From positions 2,360,501-2,424,500 of the forward strand of contig NZ_CP108518.1 in assembly GCF_035989885.1 (NCBI RefSeq): a stretch of 64,000 nucleotides of DNA, read 5' to 3'. The position numbers and the translations under genes are program-made. Shown here piece by piece: positions 21,385 through 30,280 of this stretch. The notes under the pieces were generated by a model that was not told where the DNA came from, did not search any database, and saw only the letters and a list, made by a program, of their open reading frames with translations. The DNA is from Streptomyces sp. NBC_01232 (GTDB lineage: Bacteria > Actinomycetota > Actinomycetes > Streptomycetales > Streptomycetaceae). Positions within the stretch are counted from its first letter, which is position 1; every line of letters starts with the position of its first letter.

Positions 21385-21594
21385 TTACAGCGCGCCTCCG
21401 CGGCGCCATCGCATGCCGTTGACCTGACCGGGCTCCGAGCCGATCACGTACCGGACCCGCCGCCCGTGCACGCGCCGGGCCGGGGCGCGGCAGCCGCGGG
21501 GGCGGCAGCCGCGCGCCAGGGGCGCGTGCGTCGTCGACACCGCGGCCGGGCGGGAGCCGGGCCGGGTGCGGACGGAGGAGCGGTCGTGGGCCAT
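21385..21594 (-). CDS. trpM: Small Arg-rich protein, probable TrpM
   Basis: This 69-codon ORF begins 9 bp after the trpC stop and lies between trpC and trpB. The product is very basic, with two cysteines in ARGCRPRGCRAPARRVHGRR and a C-terminal half GSEPGQVNGMRW. A small gene at this position in S. coelicolor (trpX, renamed trpM) has been described as affecting growth, antibiotic production and tryptophan metabolism; I recognise this one by position, size and composition, not by alignment. No fold is evident. A GGAG in the end of trpC, about 13 nt upstream, may be the ribosome binding site. Confidence 0.65.
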   Translation of the reverse strand: MAHDRSSVRTRPGSRPAAVSTTHAPLARGCRPRGCRAPARRVHGRRVRYVIGSEPGQVNGMRWRRGGAL

Positions 21595-21603
21595 GGTTTC
21601 GGG

Positions 21604-22413
21604 TCAGCTCCGCCCGTGGCGCAGGGCGGGGTGGGCGCCGGCGGCGACGAGGTCGGCCACGGCCGCCTTCGGGTCGCGGCCGGTCACCAGGGACTCCCCG
21701 ACGAGGACGGCGTCGGCGCCCTCGTTCGCGTAGGCGATCAGGTCGTGCGGGCCACGGATGCCGGACTCGGCGATCTTGACGATGTGGTCCGGGATCTCGC
21801 CGACGACGCGCTCGAAGGTGGAGCGGTCGACCTTGAGGTCCTTGAGGTTGCGGGCGTTGACGCCGATGATCTTGGCGCCGGCGGCGACCGCGCGCTCCAC
21901 TTCCTCCTCGTCGTGGACCTCGACGAGCGGGGTGAGACCGATGGACTCGGCCCGCTCGATGAGGGAGACGAGGGCCTCCTGCTCCAGGGCCGCGACGATC
22001 AGCAGGACGAGGTCGGCGCCGTAGGCGCGGGCCTCCCAGAGCTGGTACGCCGTGACGATGAAGTCCTTGCGCAGGATCGGGATGTCCACGCGGGCGCGGA
22101 CGGCCTCCAGGTCGGCCAGCGAGCCGCCGAAACGGCGCTGCTCGGTGAGGACGGAGATGACCGCCGCACCGCCCGCCTCGTAGTCGGCGGCGAGCCCGGC
22201 CGGATCGGCGATGGCGGCCAGCGCGCCCTTGGAGGGGCTGGAGCGCTTGACCTCGCAGATCACCTTGACGCTGTCACCGCGCAGTGCGGCGACGCCGTCC
22301 TTGGCCTGGGGCGCCTTGGCGGCACGCTCCTTGAGCTCGTCGAGGCTCACGCGGGCCTGCCGTTCGGCAAGGTCTTCGCGGACCCCTTCGATGATCTCGT
22401 CGAGCACACTCAC
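21604..22413 (-). CDS. trpC: Indole-3-glycerol phosphate synthase
   Basis: The 269-residue TIM-barrel protein closes the ring of CdRP to indole-3-glycerol phosphate. Signatures are [55 protein letters not shown] (shown as [11 protein letters not shown]), [14 protein letters not shown] and [11 protein letters not shown]. The GTG start is preceded by GGAAGGGGG. It stands alone as TrpC; there is no fused TrpF, so PRA isomerisation probably falls to the PriA-type HisA in this window. Confidence 0.96.
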   Translation of the reverse strand: MSVLDEIIEGVREDLAERQARVSLDELKERAAKAPQAKDGVAALRGDSVKVICEVKRSSPSKGALAAIADPAGLAADYEAGGAAVISVLTEQRRFGGSLADLEAVRARVDIPILRKDFIVTAYQLWEARAYGADLVLLIVAALEQEALVSLIERAESIGLTPLVEVHDEEEVERAVAAGAKIIGVNARNLKDLKVDRSTFERVVGEIPDHIVKIAESGIRGPHDLIAYANEGADAVLVGESLVTGRDPKAAVADLVAAGAHPALRHGRS

Positions 22414-22483
22414 GCGAGCGGCCCCCTTCCGGGTCGATGACGTTCGGCCGCCTTGCAGACACGTACAAAAACAAGGTCGGCAT

Positions 22484-22567
22484 TCAAATGGTATCCGCAG
22501 GACGCGTCGCCCTCCGCACCCGGTTGACGTCGTCCCAGTAACTGGACATTCGGAATCCGTGCTTCAT
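22484..22567 (-). CDS. Possible 27-aa leader peptide or small protein upstream of trpC
   Basis: Between the DUF2752 gene and trpC an ATG opens a 27-codon frame ([19 protein letters not shown], then eight more residues) ending 70 bp before trpC. It holds one Trp codon and two Tyr/Trp-adjacent codons, and the region after its stop is AT-rich with a possible promoter (TTGAAT, then TACGTG). It lacks the consecutive Trp codons of classical attenuators and has only a weak ribosome binding site. It could be a real small gene, a leader, or chance. Confidence 0.3.
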   Translation of the reverse strand: MKHGFRMSSYWDDVNRVRRATRPADTI

Positions 22568-22585
22568 AGGGCCTGCCCCGGGGGC

Positions 22586-23086
22586 TCAGGGCGCCAGTGC
22601 GGAGCCGAAAGAGAGATTTCGGACAATGACGAAAACCAGCGCCAGGGCGCCGATCGGCCACCAGTACCTCGGACGCAGGACGAACTTCGGGGTCGGCCCG
22701 CCGCGATAGGCGCGAACCAGCCACAGGGCCATGAAACCCGCGAAGACGAAGTAGCCCACGACCGCGAGCGCGTTCGCCCCGAATGCGGTCACCAGATCGC
22801 CGTGGGCGAACGCGTGCGCGCTGCGCAGGCCGCCGCAGCCCGGACACAGGACGCCCGTCAGCCGGAACAGCGGGCACACCGGGTAGTGGCCGGGCTCATT
22901 GGGATCCACGGCGCCCACGTACCCGAAGGCGGCCACGGCCCCGGCCAGGTAGAGCGCCGGGACGGCCAGCCGCCGGACCCGGGAGGGCCGCTCGGCGGGC
23001 GCCGCGGGCGGGACGGGCACGGGCACCGGGGTCGGCGCGGCATCGGGGGTGCGAGAGGCGTCCACCTGCTGATTCTCTCCGCTCAT
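22586..23086 (-). CDS. DUF2752 membrane protein
   Basis: The 166-residue protein has a Pro/Ala-rich N-terminus (about 35 residues) and then two to three membrane segments. The hallmark CPLFRLTGVLCPGCGGLRS, with its paired cysteines, identifies DUF2752. The function of this family is not established; the conserved cysteines could bind metal or take part in redox chemistry. It sits between trpE-side and trpC-side genes on the same strand, so it probably shares transcripts with the trp genes. Confidence 0.88.
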   Translation of the reverse strand: MSGENQQVDASRTPDAAPTPVPVPVPPAAPAERPSRVRRLAVPALYLAGAVAAFGYVGAVDPNEPGHYPVCPLFRLTGVLCPGCGGLRSAHAFAHGDLVTAFGANALAVVGYFVFAGFMALWLVRAYRGGPTPKFVLRPRYWWPIGALALVFVIVRNLSFGSALAP

Positions 23087-23090
23087 GACA

Positions 23091-23120
23091 AAAGGCGCAG
23101 CCCGGCGGGGCCGCGCCTTT
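23091..23120 (-). terminator. Hairpin after the HGxxPAAW gene
   Basis: AAAGGCGC (23091-23098) pairs with GCGCCTTT (23113-23120), with an inner GCCC/GGGC stem. It lies between the HGxxPAAW gene and the DUF2752 gene. Confidence 0.7.
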
Positions 23121-23170
23121 CGGCTGCGTTGCTTCGGCGCGCGTCGCTCCGGCCCGCGTCGCTCGCGCGC

Positions 23171-23422
23171 TCAGACCTTGGCGGGAACCTTGGAAGCGGC
23201 GATGACCTCGGCGAGGTCCTTGTGCGCGGCCTTCGGCGCGCCCATGCCCGCGGCCCGCATGGCCATGCCGACGACACCGCCGAGCACGACGACGACGAGG
23301 CCGGCCCAGAAGCCCAGCGGGTTCGCGATCACCATGAAGGCGCCGGAGATGCAGAAACCGATGAAGGCAATGATGACACCGGTCCAGGCGGCCGGGGTGT
23401 GTCCGTGGCTAGTGCCCGCCAT
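23171..23422 (-). CDS. HGxxPAAW-type small membrane protein
   Basis: The 83-residue product carries the N-terminal HGHTPAAWTG motif that names this actinobacterial family, followed by two hydrophobic segments (VIIAFIGFCISGAFMVI and AGLVVVVLGGVVGMAM) and a short Lys-containing tail. GAGGAG lies 6 nt before the ATG. Function is unknown; its place between the Trp-biosynthesis-associated membrane protein and DUF2752 is a recurrent streptomycete arrangement as far as I recall. Confidence 0.88.
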   Translation of the reverse strand: MAGTSHGHTPAAWTGVIIAFIGFCISGAFMVIANPLGFWAGLVVVVLGGVVGMAMRAAGMGAPKAAHKDLAEVIAASKVPAKV

Positions 23423-23532
23423 GAGTTGCTCCTCGTTGCTCTGTCGCGCTGCTGGGTCGAACGTGCGGTCTGTGTCGGACGCTCGGGGACATTGTCCCGC
23501 ACCGGGCGGCCTCGCCGTCCAGGGGGGTCGGG

Positions 23533-24213
23533 TCAGTGGGCCCGGTCGGCGCCCGGGTCGGTGGTCGGGTCCTCGCCGCGGTCCAGAGCCTTCCACAGAT
23601 CTTCCGGCCGGTCCGGATCCACCGCCGCGACAGTCCGCCGGCGCGGGCTGCCGTCACGCTCGTAGCGGCCCCCCATCGAGGGCCAGCTCCGGCCGAAGCG
23701 CAGGGCCAGCAGTCCGGCGGCCAGGATCAGGACCGCACCGGCGGCCGTCACGTAGGGCCACGTGGTCTGGGTCAGGCCGGCCACGTGCGCCGCGCTGTCG
23801 GCGGTCGTACGGACGGCCTGCGCGTCCAGGGCGCTGCGGCCGTCGCCGCCGAGGACCGCGGACAGCGCCGCACCGAGGCCGCTGAGCGCGAGCAGCCCCG
23901 ACACCAGCAGCCGGCTCCTGCCGCGTACGGCGAAGACGGCGACCAGGGCGGCGAGGCCCACGATGGCCAGGGCCGCGGGGAGGCCGGTGACGGCCCGCCC
24001 GTCGGCGGCCAGCTGGAGCGAGTCGGTGCCGATGGCGGCGGTGCCCCGGGCCCAGGTCCGGCCGGAGGCGAGCAGGACGACGGTGGCGCCGAGGGCGCCG
24101 AGCAGCAGGGCGACGGCCACGCTGCGGCGGCCGCTGCGGCTGTCCGGGGCCTCGGGCTCGGCGTCGGGGTCGGCTTCGTTTCGGGGCGGGGGTACGGCAC
24201 TCACGTACCCCAC
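23533..24213 (-). CDS. Trp biosynthesis-associated membrane protein (TIGR02234-like)
   Basis: The 226-residue protein has four hydrophobic segments: about residues 31-51, 77-95, 101-120 and a last one containing TTWPYVTAAGAVLILAAGLLA. They are followed by a charged cytosolic tail with ERDGSPRRRTVAAVDPDRPEDLWKALD. Position 14 bp after trpE and composition match TIGR02234, a family named for its linkage to trp operons; its role is unknown. Two GTG starts are possible (24213 or 24204), neither with an ideal ribosome binding site; the difference is three residues. Confidence 0.85.
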   Translation of the reverse strand: MGYVSAVPPPRNEADPDAEPEAPDSRSGRRSVAVALLLGALGATVVLLASGRTWARGTAAIGTDSLQLAADGRAVTGLPAALAIVGLAALVAVFAVRGRSRLLVSGLLALSGLGAALSAVLGGDGRSALDAQAVRTTADSAAHVAGLTQTTWPYVTAAGAVLILAAGLLALRFGRSWPSMGGRYERDGSPRRRTVAAVDPDRPEDLWKALDRGEDPTTDPGADRAH

Positions 24214-24227
24214 TATCCCCTACGCCC

Positions 24228-25718
24228 TCACGAGCCGTGGAGGCGGTTCGCCGCTCCCACCGCCCGCAGCACGGCGGCCGCCTTGTTGCGGCACTCGTTG
24301 TCCTCCAGTTCGGGCACCGAGTCGGCGACGACACCGGCTCCGGCCTGCACGTACGCCGTTCCGTCCCGCAGCAGCGCGGTACGGATGGCGATGGCCGTGT
24401 CGGAGTCCCCGGCGAAGTCCAGGTAGCCCACACAACCGCCGTACAGGCCGCGGCGGGAGGGCTCCAGCTCCTCGATGATCTGCATGGCGCGGGGCTTGGG
24501 CGCGCCGGACAGGGTGCCGGCCGGGAAGCAGGCGGTGAGCACGTCGAAGGCGGTCCGGCCCTCGGCGACCCGCCCGGTGACGGTGGACACGATGTGCATG
24601 ACGTGCGAGTACCGCTCGACGCTCATGAAGTCCACGACCTCCACGGAGCCCGGCTCGCAGACCCGGCCCAGGTCGTTGCGGCCCAGGTCGACGAGCATCA
24701 GGTGCTCGGCGCGCTCCTTCGGGTCCGCCATCAGCTCCTCGGCGAGCTCGTGGTCCTCCTGCGGCGTCGCGCCGCGGTGGCGGGTGCCCGCGATGGGGTG
24801 GACCATGGCCCGGCCGTCCTCGACCTTGACCAGCGCCTCGGGGCTGGAGCCGACCACGTCGAAGCCGTTCTCGAAGCGGAAGAGGTACATGTACGGGGAC
24901 GGGTTGGTGGCCCGCAGCACCCGGTAGACGTCCAGCGCGGAGGCGTGGCAGGGGGTCTCGAACCGCTGCGAGGGCACCACCTGGAAGGCCTCGCCGGCCC
25001 GGATCCGCTCCTTGATGTCCTCGACGGCCGCCTGGTACTTCTCGCCGCCCCACAGGGCGGAGAACTCGGGCAGCTCGGAGGCGGGCAGCGCGGCCGGCAC
25101 GTACGGGGCGGGGCGCGCCAGGTCGGCCTCCATCGCGTCGAGGCGGGCCACGGCGTCCGCGTACGCCTCGTCGACCCCGGAGTCCAGGTCGTTGTGGTTG
25201 ATGGCGTTGGCGATGAGCTGGACGGTGCCGTCCCAGTGGTCCATGACCGCCAGGTCGGAGGTGAGCAGCATGGTCAGCTCGGGGAGCTCCAGGTCGTCGC
25301 TGGTGTGCTCGCCGATGCGCTCCAGGCGCCGCACGATGTCGTAGCCGAGGTAGCCGACCATGCCGCCGGTGAAGGGGGGCATGGCGCCCGCGAGGTCGCG
25401 GGGGGTGTGCAGGGCCTCGACGGTGGCTCGCAGCGCGTCGAGGGGATCGCCGTCGGTGGGTACGCCGACGGGCGGGGTGCCGATCCAGTGCGCCCGGCCG
25501 TCCCGGGCGGTCAGGGTGGCGTTGCTGCGGACCCCGATGAAGGAGTACCGGGACCAGGAGCGGCCGTTCTCGGCCGACTCCAGGAGGAAGGTGCCGGGGC
25601 GTTCGGCTGCCAGCTTGCGGTAGAGCCCGACGGGGGTGTCCCCGTCGGCCAGCAGCTTGCGGCTCACGGGAATCACGCGGCGGTCGGCCGCGAGCTTGCG
25701 GAACGTCTCAAGATCCAT
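24228..25718 (-). CDS. trpE: Anthranilate synthase component I
   Basis: The 496-residue subunit makes anthranilate from chorismate and ammonia. The tryptophan feedback site motif LLES is at residues 45-48, and the chorismate-binding domain shows [25 protein letters not shown] (shown in parts: [18 protein letters not shown]), [18 protein letters not shown] and [15 protein letters not shown]. It follows hisI by 15 bp, so it is probably read from the hisI promoter. No trpG is adjacent, so the glutaminase subunit must be encoded elsewhere. I find no Trp-codon leader before it. Confidence 0.97.
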   Translation of the reverse strand: MDLETFRKLAADRRVIPVSRKLLADGDTPVGLYRKLAAERPGTFLLESAENGRSWSRYSFIGVRSNATLTARDGRAHWIGTPPVGVPTDGDPLDALRATVEALHTPRDLAGAMPPFTGGMVGYLGYDIVRRLERIGEHTSDDLELPELTMLLTSDLAVMDHWDGTVQLIANAINHNDLDSGVDEAYADAVARLDAMEADLARPAPYVPAALPASELPEFSALWGGEKYQAAVEDIKERIRAGEAFQVVPSQRFETPCHASALDVYRVLRATNPSPYMYLFRFENGFDVVGSSPEALVKVEDGRAMVHPIAGTRHRGATPQEDHELAEELMADPKERAEHLMLVDLGRNDLGRVCEPGSVEVVDFMSVERYSHVMHIVSTVTGRVAEGRTAFDVLTACFPAGTLSGAPKPRAMQIIEELEPSRRGLYGGCVGYLDFAGDSDTAIAIRTALLRDGTAYVQAGAGVVADSVPELEDNECRNKAAAVLRAVGAANRLHGS

Positions 25719-25733
25719 TGCGTGGGACCCTAC

Positions 25734-26102
25734 CTAGTCGGCTGCGCGGAGGAGGACATCGTCGTCGAAGCAGGTGCGTGCCCCGGTGTGGCAGGCCGCT
25801 CCGACCTGGTCGACCCGGACGAGCACAGTGTCGGCATCGCAGTCGAGCGCGACGGACTTCACGTGCTGGAAGTGGCCGGAAGTGTCCCCCTTCACCCAGT
25901 ACTCCTGGCGGCTGCGGGACCAGTAGGTGCAGCGGCCGGTGGTCAGGGTGCGGTGCAGGGCCTCGTCGTCCATCCAGCCGAGCATGAGCACCTCACCGGT
26001 GTCGTACTGCTGGGCGATGGCCGGGATCAGGCCGTCCGCGGAGCGCTTGAGGCGCGCGGCGATGGCGGGGTCGAGGTTGCCGGGGCGGGGGGACGTACTC
26101 AT
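25734..26102 (-). CDS. hisI: Phosphoribosyl-AMP cyclohydrolase
   Basis: The 122-residue enzyme carries out the third step of histidine synthesis. Its metal ligands are visible in [13 protein letters not shown] and [12 protein letters not shown], with [18 protein letters not shown] between. It is the stand-alone cyclohydrolase, without a fused HisE domain. It leads a short transcript with trpE and is separated from hisF by a plus-strand gene. Confidence 0.96.
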   Translation of the reverse strand: MSTSPRPGNLDPAIAARLKRSADGLIPAIAQQYDTGEVLMLGWMDDEALHRTLTTGRCTYWSRSRQEYWVKGDTSGHFQHVKSVALDCDADTVLVRVDQVGAACHTGARTCFDDDVLLRAAD

Positions 26103-26193
26103 GTGGACATTGTGCCGGGCCGGGGTGGGGGTATTGATCCCCGTCCGCCTGATGAGCGGGCGCTCGGCGTGTTACCGCCGTAGGCTGGCCCGC

Positions 26194-26826
26194 ATGTCTA
26201 CCCATGCGAAGCGTGAACGCCTGCTGTTGGCGGACCTGTTGGAGGCGGCCGGTCCGGAGGCCCCCACGCTGTGCGCCGGCTGGACCTGCCGTGAGCTGGC
26301 CGCGCACGTGGTGGTGCGGGAGCGGCGGCCCGACGCGGCGGGCGGCCTGCTGCTGAACGTGCTGAAGGGCCGCCTGGACCGGGCGATGGAGGAGTACGCG
26401 GCCAAGCCGTACGAGGAGCTGCTCCAGCTGATCAGGACCGGCCCGCCGAGGATGTCGGTGTACTCGCTGAAGCAGATCGACGAGGCGGCGAACGCCGTCG
26501 AGTTCTACGTGCACGCGGAGGACGTCCGCCGGGCGCAGCCGGACTGGTCGCCTCGGGAGCTGGACCCGGTGTTCTCGGACGCGCTGTGGTCCCGGCTGGA
26601 GAAGCTGGCCCGGCTGACGGGCCGCCGCTCGCCGGTGGGCCTGGTGCTGAGGCGCCCGAACGGGCAGACGGCGGTGGCGCACAAGGGCGCGCCGGTGGTC
26701 ACCGTGACCGGCGAGCCGGGGGAACTGACGCTGTTCTGCTTCGGCCGGCAGGAAGCGGCGGCGGTGTCGCTCGACGGTGAGAAGGAGGCGGTCGCCAAGC
26801 TGACGGTGGCGGCCCTCGGCATCTGA
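26194..26826 (+). CDS. TIGR03085-family protein (DinB/mycothiol-dependent superfamily)
   Basis: The 210-residue product matches the actinobacterial TIGR03085 group, related to DinB and mycothiol-dependent maleylpyruvate isomerases. CAGWTCRELAAHVVVRERRPD near the N-terminus (cited in parts: CAGWTCRELAAH, VRERRPD) carries the histidine expected to bind metal; EFYVHAEDVRRAQPDW supplies others. No ribosome binding site precedes the ATG, but TAGGCT lies 7 nt before it, so the mRNA is probably leaderless. It is divergent from hisI. Substrate unknown. Confidence 0.85.
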   Translation: MSTHAKRERLLLADLLEAAGPEAPTLCAGWTCRELAAHVVVRERRPDAAGGLLLNVLKGRLDRAMEEYAAKPYEELLQLIRTGPPRMSVYSLKQIDEAANAVEFYVHAEDVRRAQPDWSPRELDPVFSDALWSRLEKLARLTGRRSPVGLVLRRPNGQTAVAHKGAPVVTVTGEPGELTLFCFGRQEAAAVSLDGEKEAVAKLTVAALGI

Positions 26827-26838
26827 CCCCGGCCGCCC

Positions 26839-26988
26839 TTGCCCTGGCCGGGCGGTGCGGGTGCGGGCCGGTGCCCGCCTTTGCCCTGGCCGGGCGGTGC
26901 GGTTGCGCTCCCGGGTGCGGGCCGGTGCCCGCACCCGGAAAGACACCGGCACCGCCCGGGAGGGGAAGCCGCACCACCCGGGAGGGGG
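26839..26988. repeat. GC-rich spacer with direct repeats and a hairpin terminator
   Basis: Two copies of TTGCCCTGGCCGGGCGGTGC (26839 and 26881) are each followed by GGTGCGGGCCGGTGCCCGC. The second copy forms a perfect 10-bp hairpin (26913-26936, GGGTGCGGGC/CGGT loop), a terminator between the convergent TIGR03085 gene and hisF. Two further short repeats of the type CACC(G/A)CCCGGGAGGGG follow before hisF. Confidence 0.75.
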
Positions 26989-27744
26989 TCAGCGGACGGG
27001 GTGGCCCGCTTCGCGGAGGGCGGATTTGACCTCGGCGATGCGCAGGTCGCCGAAGTGGAACACCGACGCCGCGAGCACCGCATCCGCCCCCGCCTCGATC
27101 GCCGGGGCGAAGTGCGCCAGCTTCCCCGCGCCGCCCGAGGCGATCACGGGCACCGTGACGTGCTTGCGGACCGCCGCGATCATCTCGACGTCGTAGCCGT
27201 CCTTGGTGCCGTCCGCGTCCATCGAGTTGAGCAGGATCTCGCCCGCGCCCAGCTCCGCGGCCCGGTGCGCCCACTCGACCGCGTCGATGCCGGTGCCCTG
27301 GCGGCCGCCGTGCGTGGTGACCTCGAAGGTCCCGGCGGCGGTGCGGCGCGCGTCCACGGACAGGACGAGCACCTGCCGGCCGAAGCGCTCCGCGATCTCC
27401 TGGATGAGCTCGGGGCGGACGATGGCGGCCGTGTTCACGCCCACCTTGTCCGCGCCGGCCCGCAGCAGCTTGTCCACGTCGTCGGCCGTGCGGACGCCGC
27501 CGCCCACCGTGAGCGGGATGAAGACCTGCTCGGCGGTGCGGCGCACCACGTCGTAGGTGGTCTCGCGGTTCCCGGAGGACGCGGTGATGTCGAGGAAGGT
27601 CAGCTCGTCGGCGCCCTCGGCGTCGTACAGCTTGGCCATCTCCACCGGGTCACCGGCGTCGCGCAGGTTCTGGAAGTTGACGCCCTTGACGACCCGGCCG
27701 TTGTCCACGTCCAGGCAGGGGATCACGCGTACGGCGAGGCTCAT
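26989..27744 (-). CDS. hisF: Imidazole glycerol phosphate synthase subunit HisF
   Basis: The 251-residue cyclase forms IGP and AICAR from PRFAR and ammonia delivered by HisH. The TIM-barrel signatures are intact: [19 protein letters not shown] with the N-terminal catalytic aspartate, [36 protein letters not shown] and [13 protein letters not shown]. The start overlaps the stop of the Rid-like gene (ATGA). It is the last gene of the hisD-hisF run. Confidence 0.97.
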   Translation of the reverse strand: MSLAVRVIPCLDVDNGRVVKGVNFQNLRDAGDPVEMAKLYDAEGADELTFLDITASSGNRETTYDVVRRTAEQVFIPLTVGGGVRTADDVDKLLRAGADKVGVNTAAIVRPELIQEIAERFGRQVLVLSVDARRTAAGTFEVTTHGGRQGTGIDAVEWAHRAAELGAGEILLNSMDADGTKDGYDVEMIAAVRKHVTVPVIASGGAGKLAHFAPAIEAGADAVLAASVFHFGDLRIAEVKSALREAGHPVR

Positions 27745-28142
27745 GCGGTCACCGCCTTGAACGCCTCGACCTCCACCTCGACGACCATGCCGGGGTCGAC
27801 GAAGCCGGAGACGATGAGCATGGTCGCGGCGGGCCGGACCGCGTCGAAGAGCTGCTTGTGGGCGCGGCCCACCTCTTCGACGTCCCGGGCGTGCGTGAGG
27901 TACATCCGGGTGCGGACGACGTCCTCGGGGCCCATGCCGGCCTCGGCGAGGGCCTTGAAGGCGACCTCGAAGGCCTTGACCGTCTGGTCGTACGGGCCGC
28001 CCGCATCGGCGGCGGTGCAGCCGGAGACCAGGACCAGGCCGTTGGAGAGGGCCACCGCGCGCGAGTAGCCGATCACGTCCTCGTAGGCACCGCCGGAGGA
28101 GATGCGGCGTACGCCGGCCGTGGAGTCGGGGGAGATGCTCAT
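27741..28142 (-). CDS. Rid (YjgF/YER057c/UK114)-family protein
   Basis: The 133-residue product has the Rid fold: [17 protein letters not shown], a middle helix ending [13 protein letters not shown], and [14 protein letters not shown]. In RidA proper, the sequence PARS/T carries the arginine needed for imine/enamine deamination; here it reads RPAATMLIV, so that arginine is absent. It is therefore more likely a different Rid subgroup with another activity. It is coupled by ATGA overlaps to hisA upstream and hisF downstream, firmly inside the his operon. Confidence 0.88.
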   Translation of the reverse strand: MSISPDSTAGVRRISSGGAYEDVIGYSRAVALSNGLVLVSGCTAADAGGPYDQTVKAFEVAFKALAEAGMGPEDVVRTRMYLTHARDVEEVGRAHKQLFDAVRPAATMLIVSGFVDPGMVVEVEVEAFKAVTA

Positions 28143-28873
28143 GCGGAGACCACCTTCAGGGCTTCTTCCAGGGTGAAGGCCTTGGCGTACAGGGCCTTGC
28201 CGACGATCGCGCCCTCGACGCCGAGGGGGACCAGCTCGGACAGCGCCCGCAGGTCGTCGAGCGAGGAGATGCCGCCGGAGGCGACGACGGGCCGGTCGGT
28301 GGCGGCGCAGACGTTCTTCAGCAGCTCCAGGTTGGGGCCGGTGAGCGTGCCGTCCTTGCCGATGTCGGTGACGACGTAGCGGGCGCAGCCCTCGGAGTCC
28401 AGTCGGGCGAGGGTCTCGTAGAGGTCGCCGCCCTCGCTGGTCCAGCCGCGGCCCTTGAGGGTGGTGCCGCGGACGTCGAGGCCGACGGCGATCCTGTCGC
28501 CGTGCTCGGCGATGGCCTTCGCGGCCCACTCGGGGGTCTCCAGGGCGGCGGTGCCCAGGTTGACGCGGGTGCAGCCGGTGGCGAGGGCCGCCGCGAGCGA
28601 GGCGTCGTCGCGGATGCCGCCGGAGAGCTCGACCTTGATGTCCATGGCGCCGGTGATCTCGGCGACCAGGGCTCGGTTGTCGCCGGTGCCGAAGGCGGCG
28701 TCCAGGTCGACCAGGTGCAGCCATTCGGCGCCGGAGCGCTGCCAGGCGAGGGCCGCCTCCAGGGGGGAGCCGTAGGAGGTCTCGCTGCCGGACACCCCGT
28801 GCACGAGGCGGACGGCCTGCCCGTCGCGGACGTCGACCGCGGGGAGGAGTTCGAGCGTGGGTGCGGTCATCAC
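28139..28873 (-). CDS. hisA: Phosphoribosyl isomerase A (HisA/TrpF, PriA)
   Basis: The 244-residue TIM-barrel isomerase acts on ProFAR in histidine synthesis. In actinobacteria lacking trpF the orthologue PriA also isomerises PRA for tryptophan synthesis, and no trpF occurs beside these trp genes, so dual function is likely. Visible features are [18 protein letters not shown] with the catalytic aspartate, [13 protein letters not shown], and [15 protein letters not shown] with the second aspartate. The start is GTG at 28873 or ATG at 28870, both touching the hisH stop. Confidence 0.95.
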   Translation of the reverse strand: MMTAPTLELLPAVDVRDGQAVRLVHGVSGSETSYGSPLEAALAWQRSGAEWLHLVDLDAAFGTGDNRALVAEITGAMDIKVELSGGIRDDASLAAALATGCTRVNLGTAALETPEWAAKAIAEHGDRIAVGLDVRGTTLKGRGWTSEGGDLYETLARLDSEGCARYVVTDIGKDGTLTGPNLELLKNVCAATDRPVVASGGISSLDDLRALSELVPLGVEGAIVGKALYAKAFTLEEALKVVSA

Positions 28874-29520
28874 AGGGTCTCGATCCAGTTGGTGAGGAGC
28901 TGGGCGCCGGCGTCACCGGACTTCTCGGGGTGGAACTGGGTGGCCCACAGGGCCCGGTTCTCCACCGCCGCCACGAACCGCTCGCCGTGGGTGGCCCAGG
29001 TGACCTTGGGGGCGCGGATCAGCGGGTTGGTGATCTCCAGGCTCCAGTCGCGCGCCGCGTAGGAGTGCACGAAGTAGAACCGCGCGTCGTCGTCCAGGCC
29101 CTTGAAGGCCTGGCTGTCGGCCGGGGCCTCGACGGTGTTCCAGCCCATGTGGGGAACGATCGGGGCCCTGAGCGGGCCGACCGTGCCGGGCCACTCGTCC
29201 AGGCCCTCGGTCTCGACGCCGTGCTCGATGCCGCGCTCGAAGAGGATCTGCATGCCGACGCAGATGCCCATGACGGGGCGCCCGCCGGAGAGCCGGCGGC
29301 CGATGATCCAGTCGCCGCGCGCCTCCTTGAGGCCCTGCATGCAGGCGGAGAAGGCGCCGACGCCGGGGACGAGGAGTCCGTCGGCGTCCATGGCCTTGTC
29401 GTAGTCGCGGGTGATCTCGACGTCGGCGCCGACGCGGGCGAGGGCGCGCTCGGCGGAGCGGACGTTGCCGAAGCCGTAGTCGAAGACGACGACCTTCTTG
29501 GTGGGGCGGACTGCGCTCAT
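28870..29520 (-). CDS. hisH: Imidazole glycerol phosphate synthase subunit HisH
   Basis: The 216-residue class I glutaminase supplies ammonia to HisF. The catalytic triad is visible: cysteine in GICVGMQ, and His/Glu in [20 protein letters not shown] at the N-terminus is typical. The ATG at 29520 has AGGGA about 9 nt upstream and overlaps the stop of the preceding 55-residue membrane protein; the longer open frame beyond it is not needed. Confidence 0.96.
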   Translation of the reverse strand: MSAVRPTKKVVVFDYGFGNVRSAERALARVGADVEITRDYDKAMDADGLLVPGVGAFSACMQGLKEARGDWIIGRRLSGGRPVMGICVGMQILFERGIEHGVETEGLDEWPGTVGPLRAPIVPHMGWNTVEAPADSQAFKGLDDDARFYFVHSYAARDWSLEITNPLIRAPKVTWATHGERFVAAVENRALWATQFHPEKSGDAGAQLLTNWIETL

Positions 29521-29684
29521 TCCCAAATTCCCTGGATTCGCAGGACTCCGGCGACCAGACACATCACGGAGCCGAGGGCGAGCAGGACGATGACCGACAT
29601 GGGCATCTTCTGCTTCTGGAAGGAGTAGACGCCGCCGGCCAGGAACAGGCCGACGACGATCAGGACGGTGTTGAGGCCGTTCAC
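29517..29684 (-). CDS. Small hydrophobic protein in the his operon
   Basis: This 55-residue GTG-started product lies 2 bp after the hisB stop and overlaps hisH by ATGA. It has two hydrophobic segments ([17 protein letters not shown] and [19 protein letters not shown]) joined by QKQKMPM, so it is a small two-helix membrane protein. I do not recognise a family name. Tight coupling on both sides supports a real gene expressed with histidine enzymes; its role is unknown. Confidence 0.75.
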   Translation of the reverse strand: MNGLNTVLIVVGLFLAGGVYSFQKQKMPMSVIVLLALGSVMCLVAGVLRIQGIWE

Positions 29685-29686
29685 GG

Positions 29687-30280
29687 CTAGAGGGCGCCCT
29701 TCGTGGAGGGCAGGATGCCGGCCGCGCGCGGGTCGAACTCGGCGGCGTAGCGCAGGGCGCGGGCCAGCGCCTTGAACTGGCACTCCACGATGTGGTGGGC
29801 GTTGCGGCCGTACGGGACGTGGATGTGCAGGGCGATCTGGGCCTGCGCGACGAAGGACTCGAAGATGTGCCGGGTCATCGTCGTGTCGTACGTGCCGATC
29901 ATCGGCGCCATGTTCTCGGGCTCGGTGTGCACGAGGTAGGGGCGGCCGGACAGGTCGACGGTCACCTGGGCGAGGGACTCGTCGAGCGGCACGGTGCAGT
30001 TGCCGAAGCGGTAGATGCCGACCTTGTCGCCGAGGGCCTGCTTGAAGGCGGCGCCCAGCGCGAGGGCGCTGTCCTCGATGGTGTGGTGGCTGTCGATGTG
30101 CAGGTCGCCCTCGGTCTTGACGGTGAGGTCGAAGAGGCCGTGGCGGCCGAGCTGGTCGAGCATGTGGTCGTAGAAGCCCACGCCCGTCGAGACGTCGACC
30201 TGGCCGGTGCCGTCGAGGTTTATCTCGACGACGACCGAGGTCTCCTTGGTGGTCCGTTCGACCCGTCCGATGCGGCTCAT
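29687..30280 (-). CDS. hisB: Imidazoleglycerol-phosphate dehydratase
   Basis: The 197-residue monofunctional dehydratase has both halves of the Mn-binding repeat: [14 protein letters not shown] and [36 protein letters not shown] is also diagnostic. There is no fused phosphatase domain, as is normal in actinobacteria. The ATG overlaps the hisC stop. Confidence 0.97.
   Translation of the reverse strand: MSRIGRVERTTKETSVVVEINLDGTGQVDVSTGVGFYDHMLDQLGRHGLFDLTVKTEGDLHIDSHHTIEDSALALGAAFKQALGDKVGIYRFGNCTVPLDESLAQVTVDLSGRPYLVHTEPENMAPMIGTYDTTMTRHIFESFVAQAQIALHIHVPYGRNAHHIVECQFKALARALRYAAEFDPRAAGILPSTKGAL

Noticed and set aside
25719..25733. Trp-codon leader peptide before trpE
   Set aside because: trpE follows hisI by 15 bp, leaving no room, and no run of Trp codons is seen upstream in that stretch.
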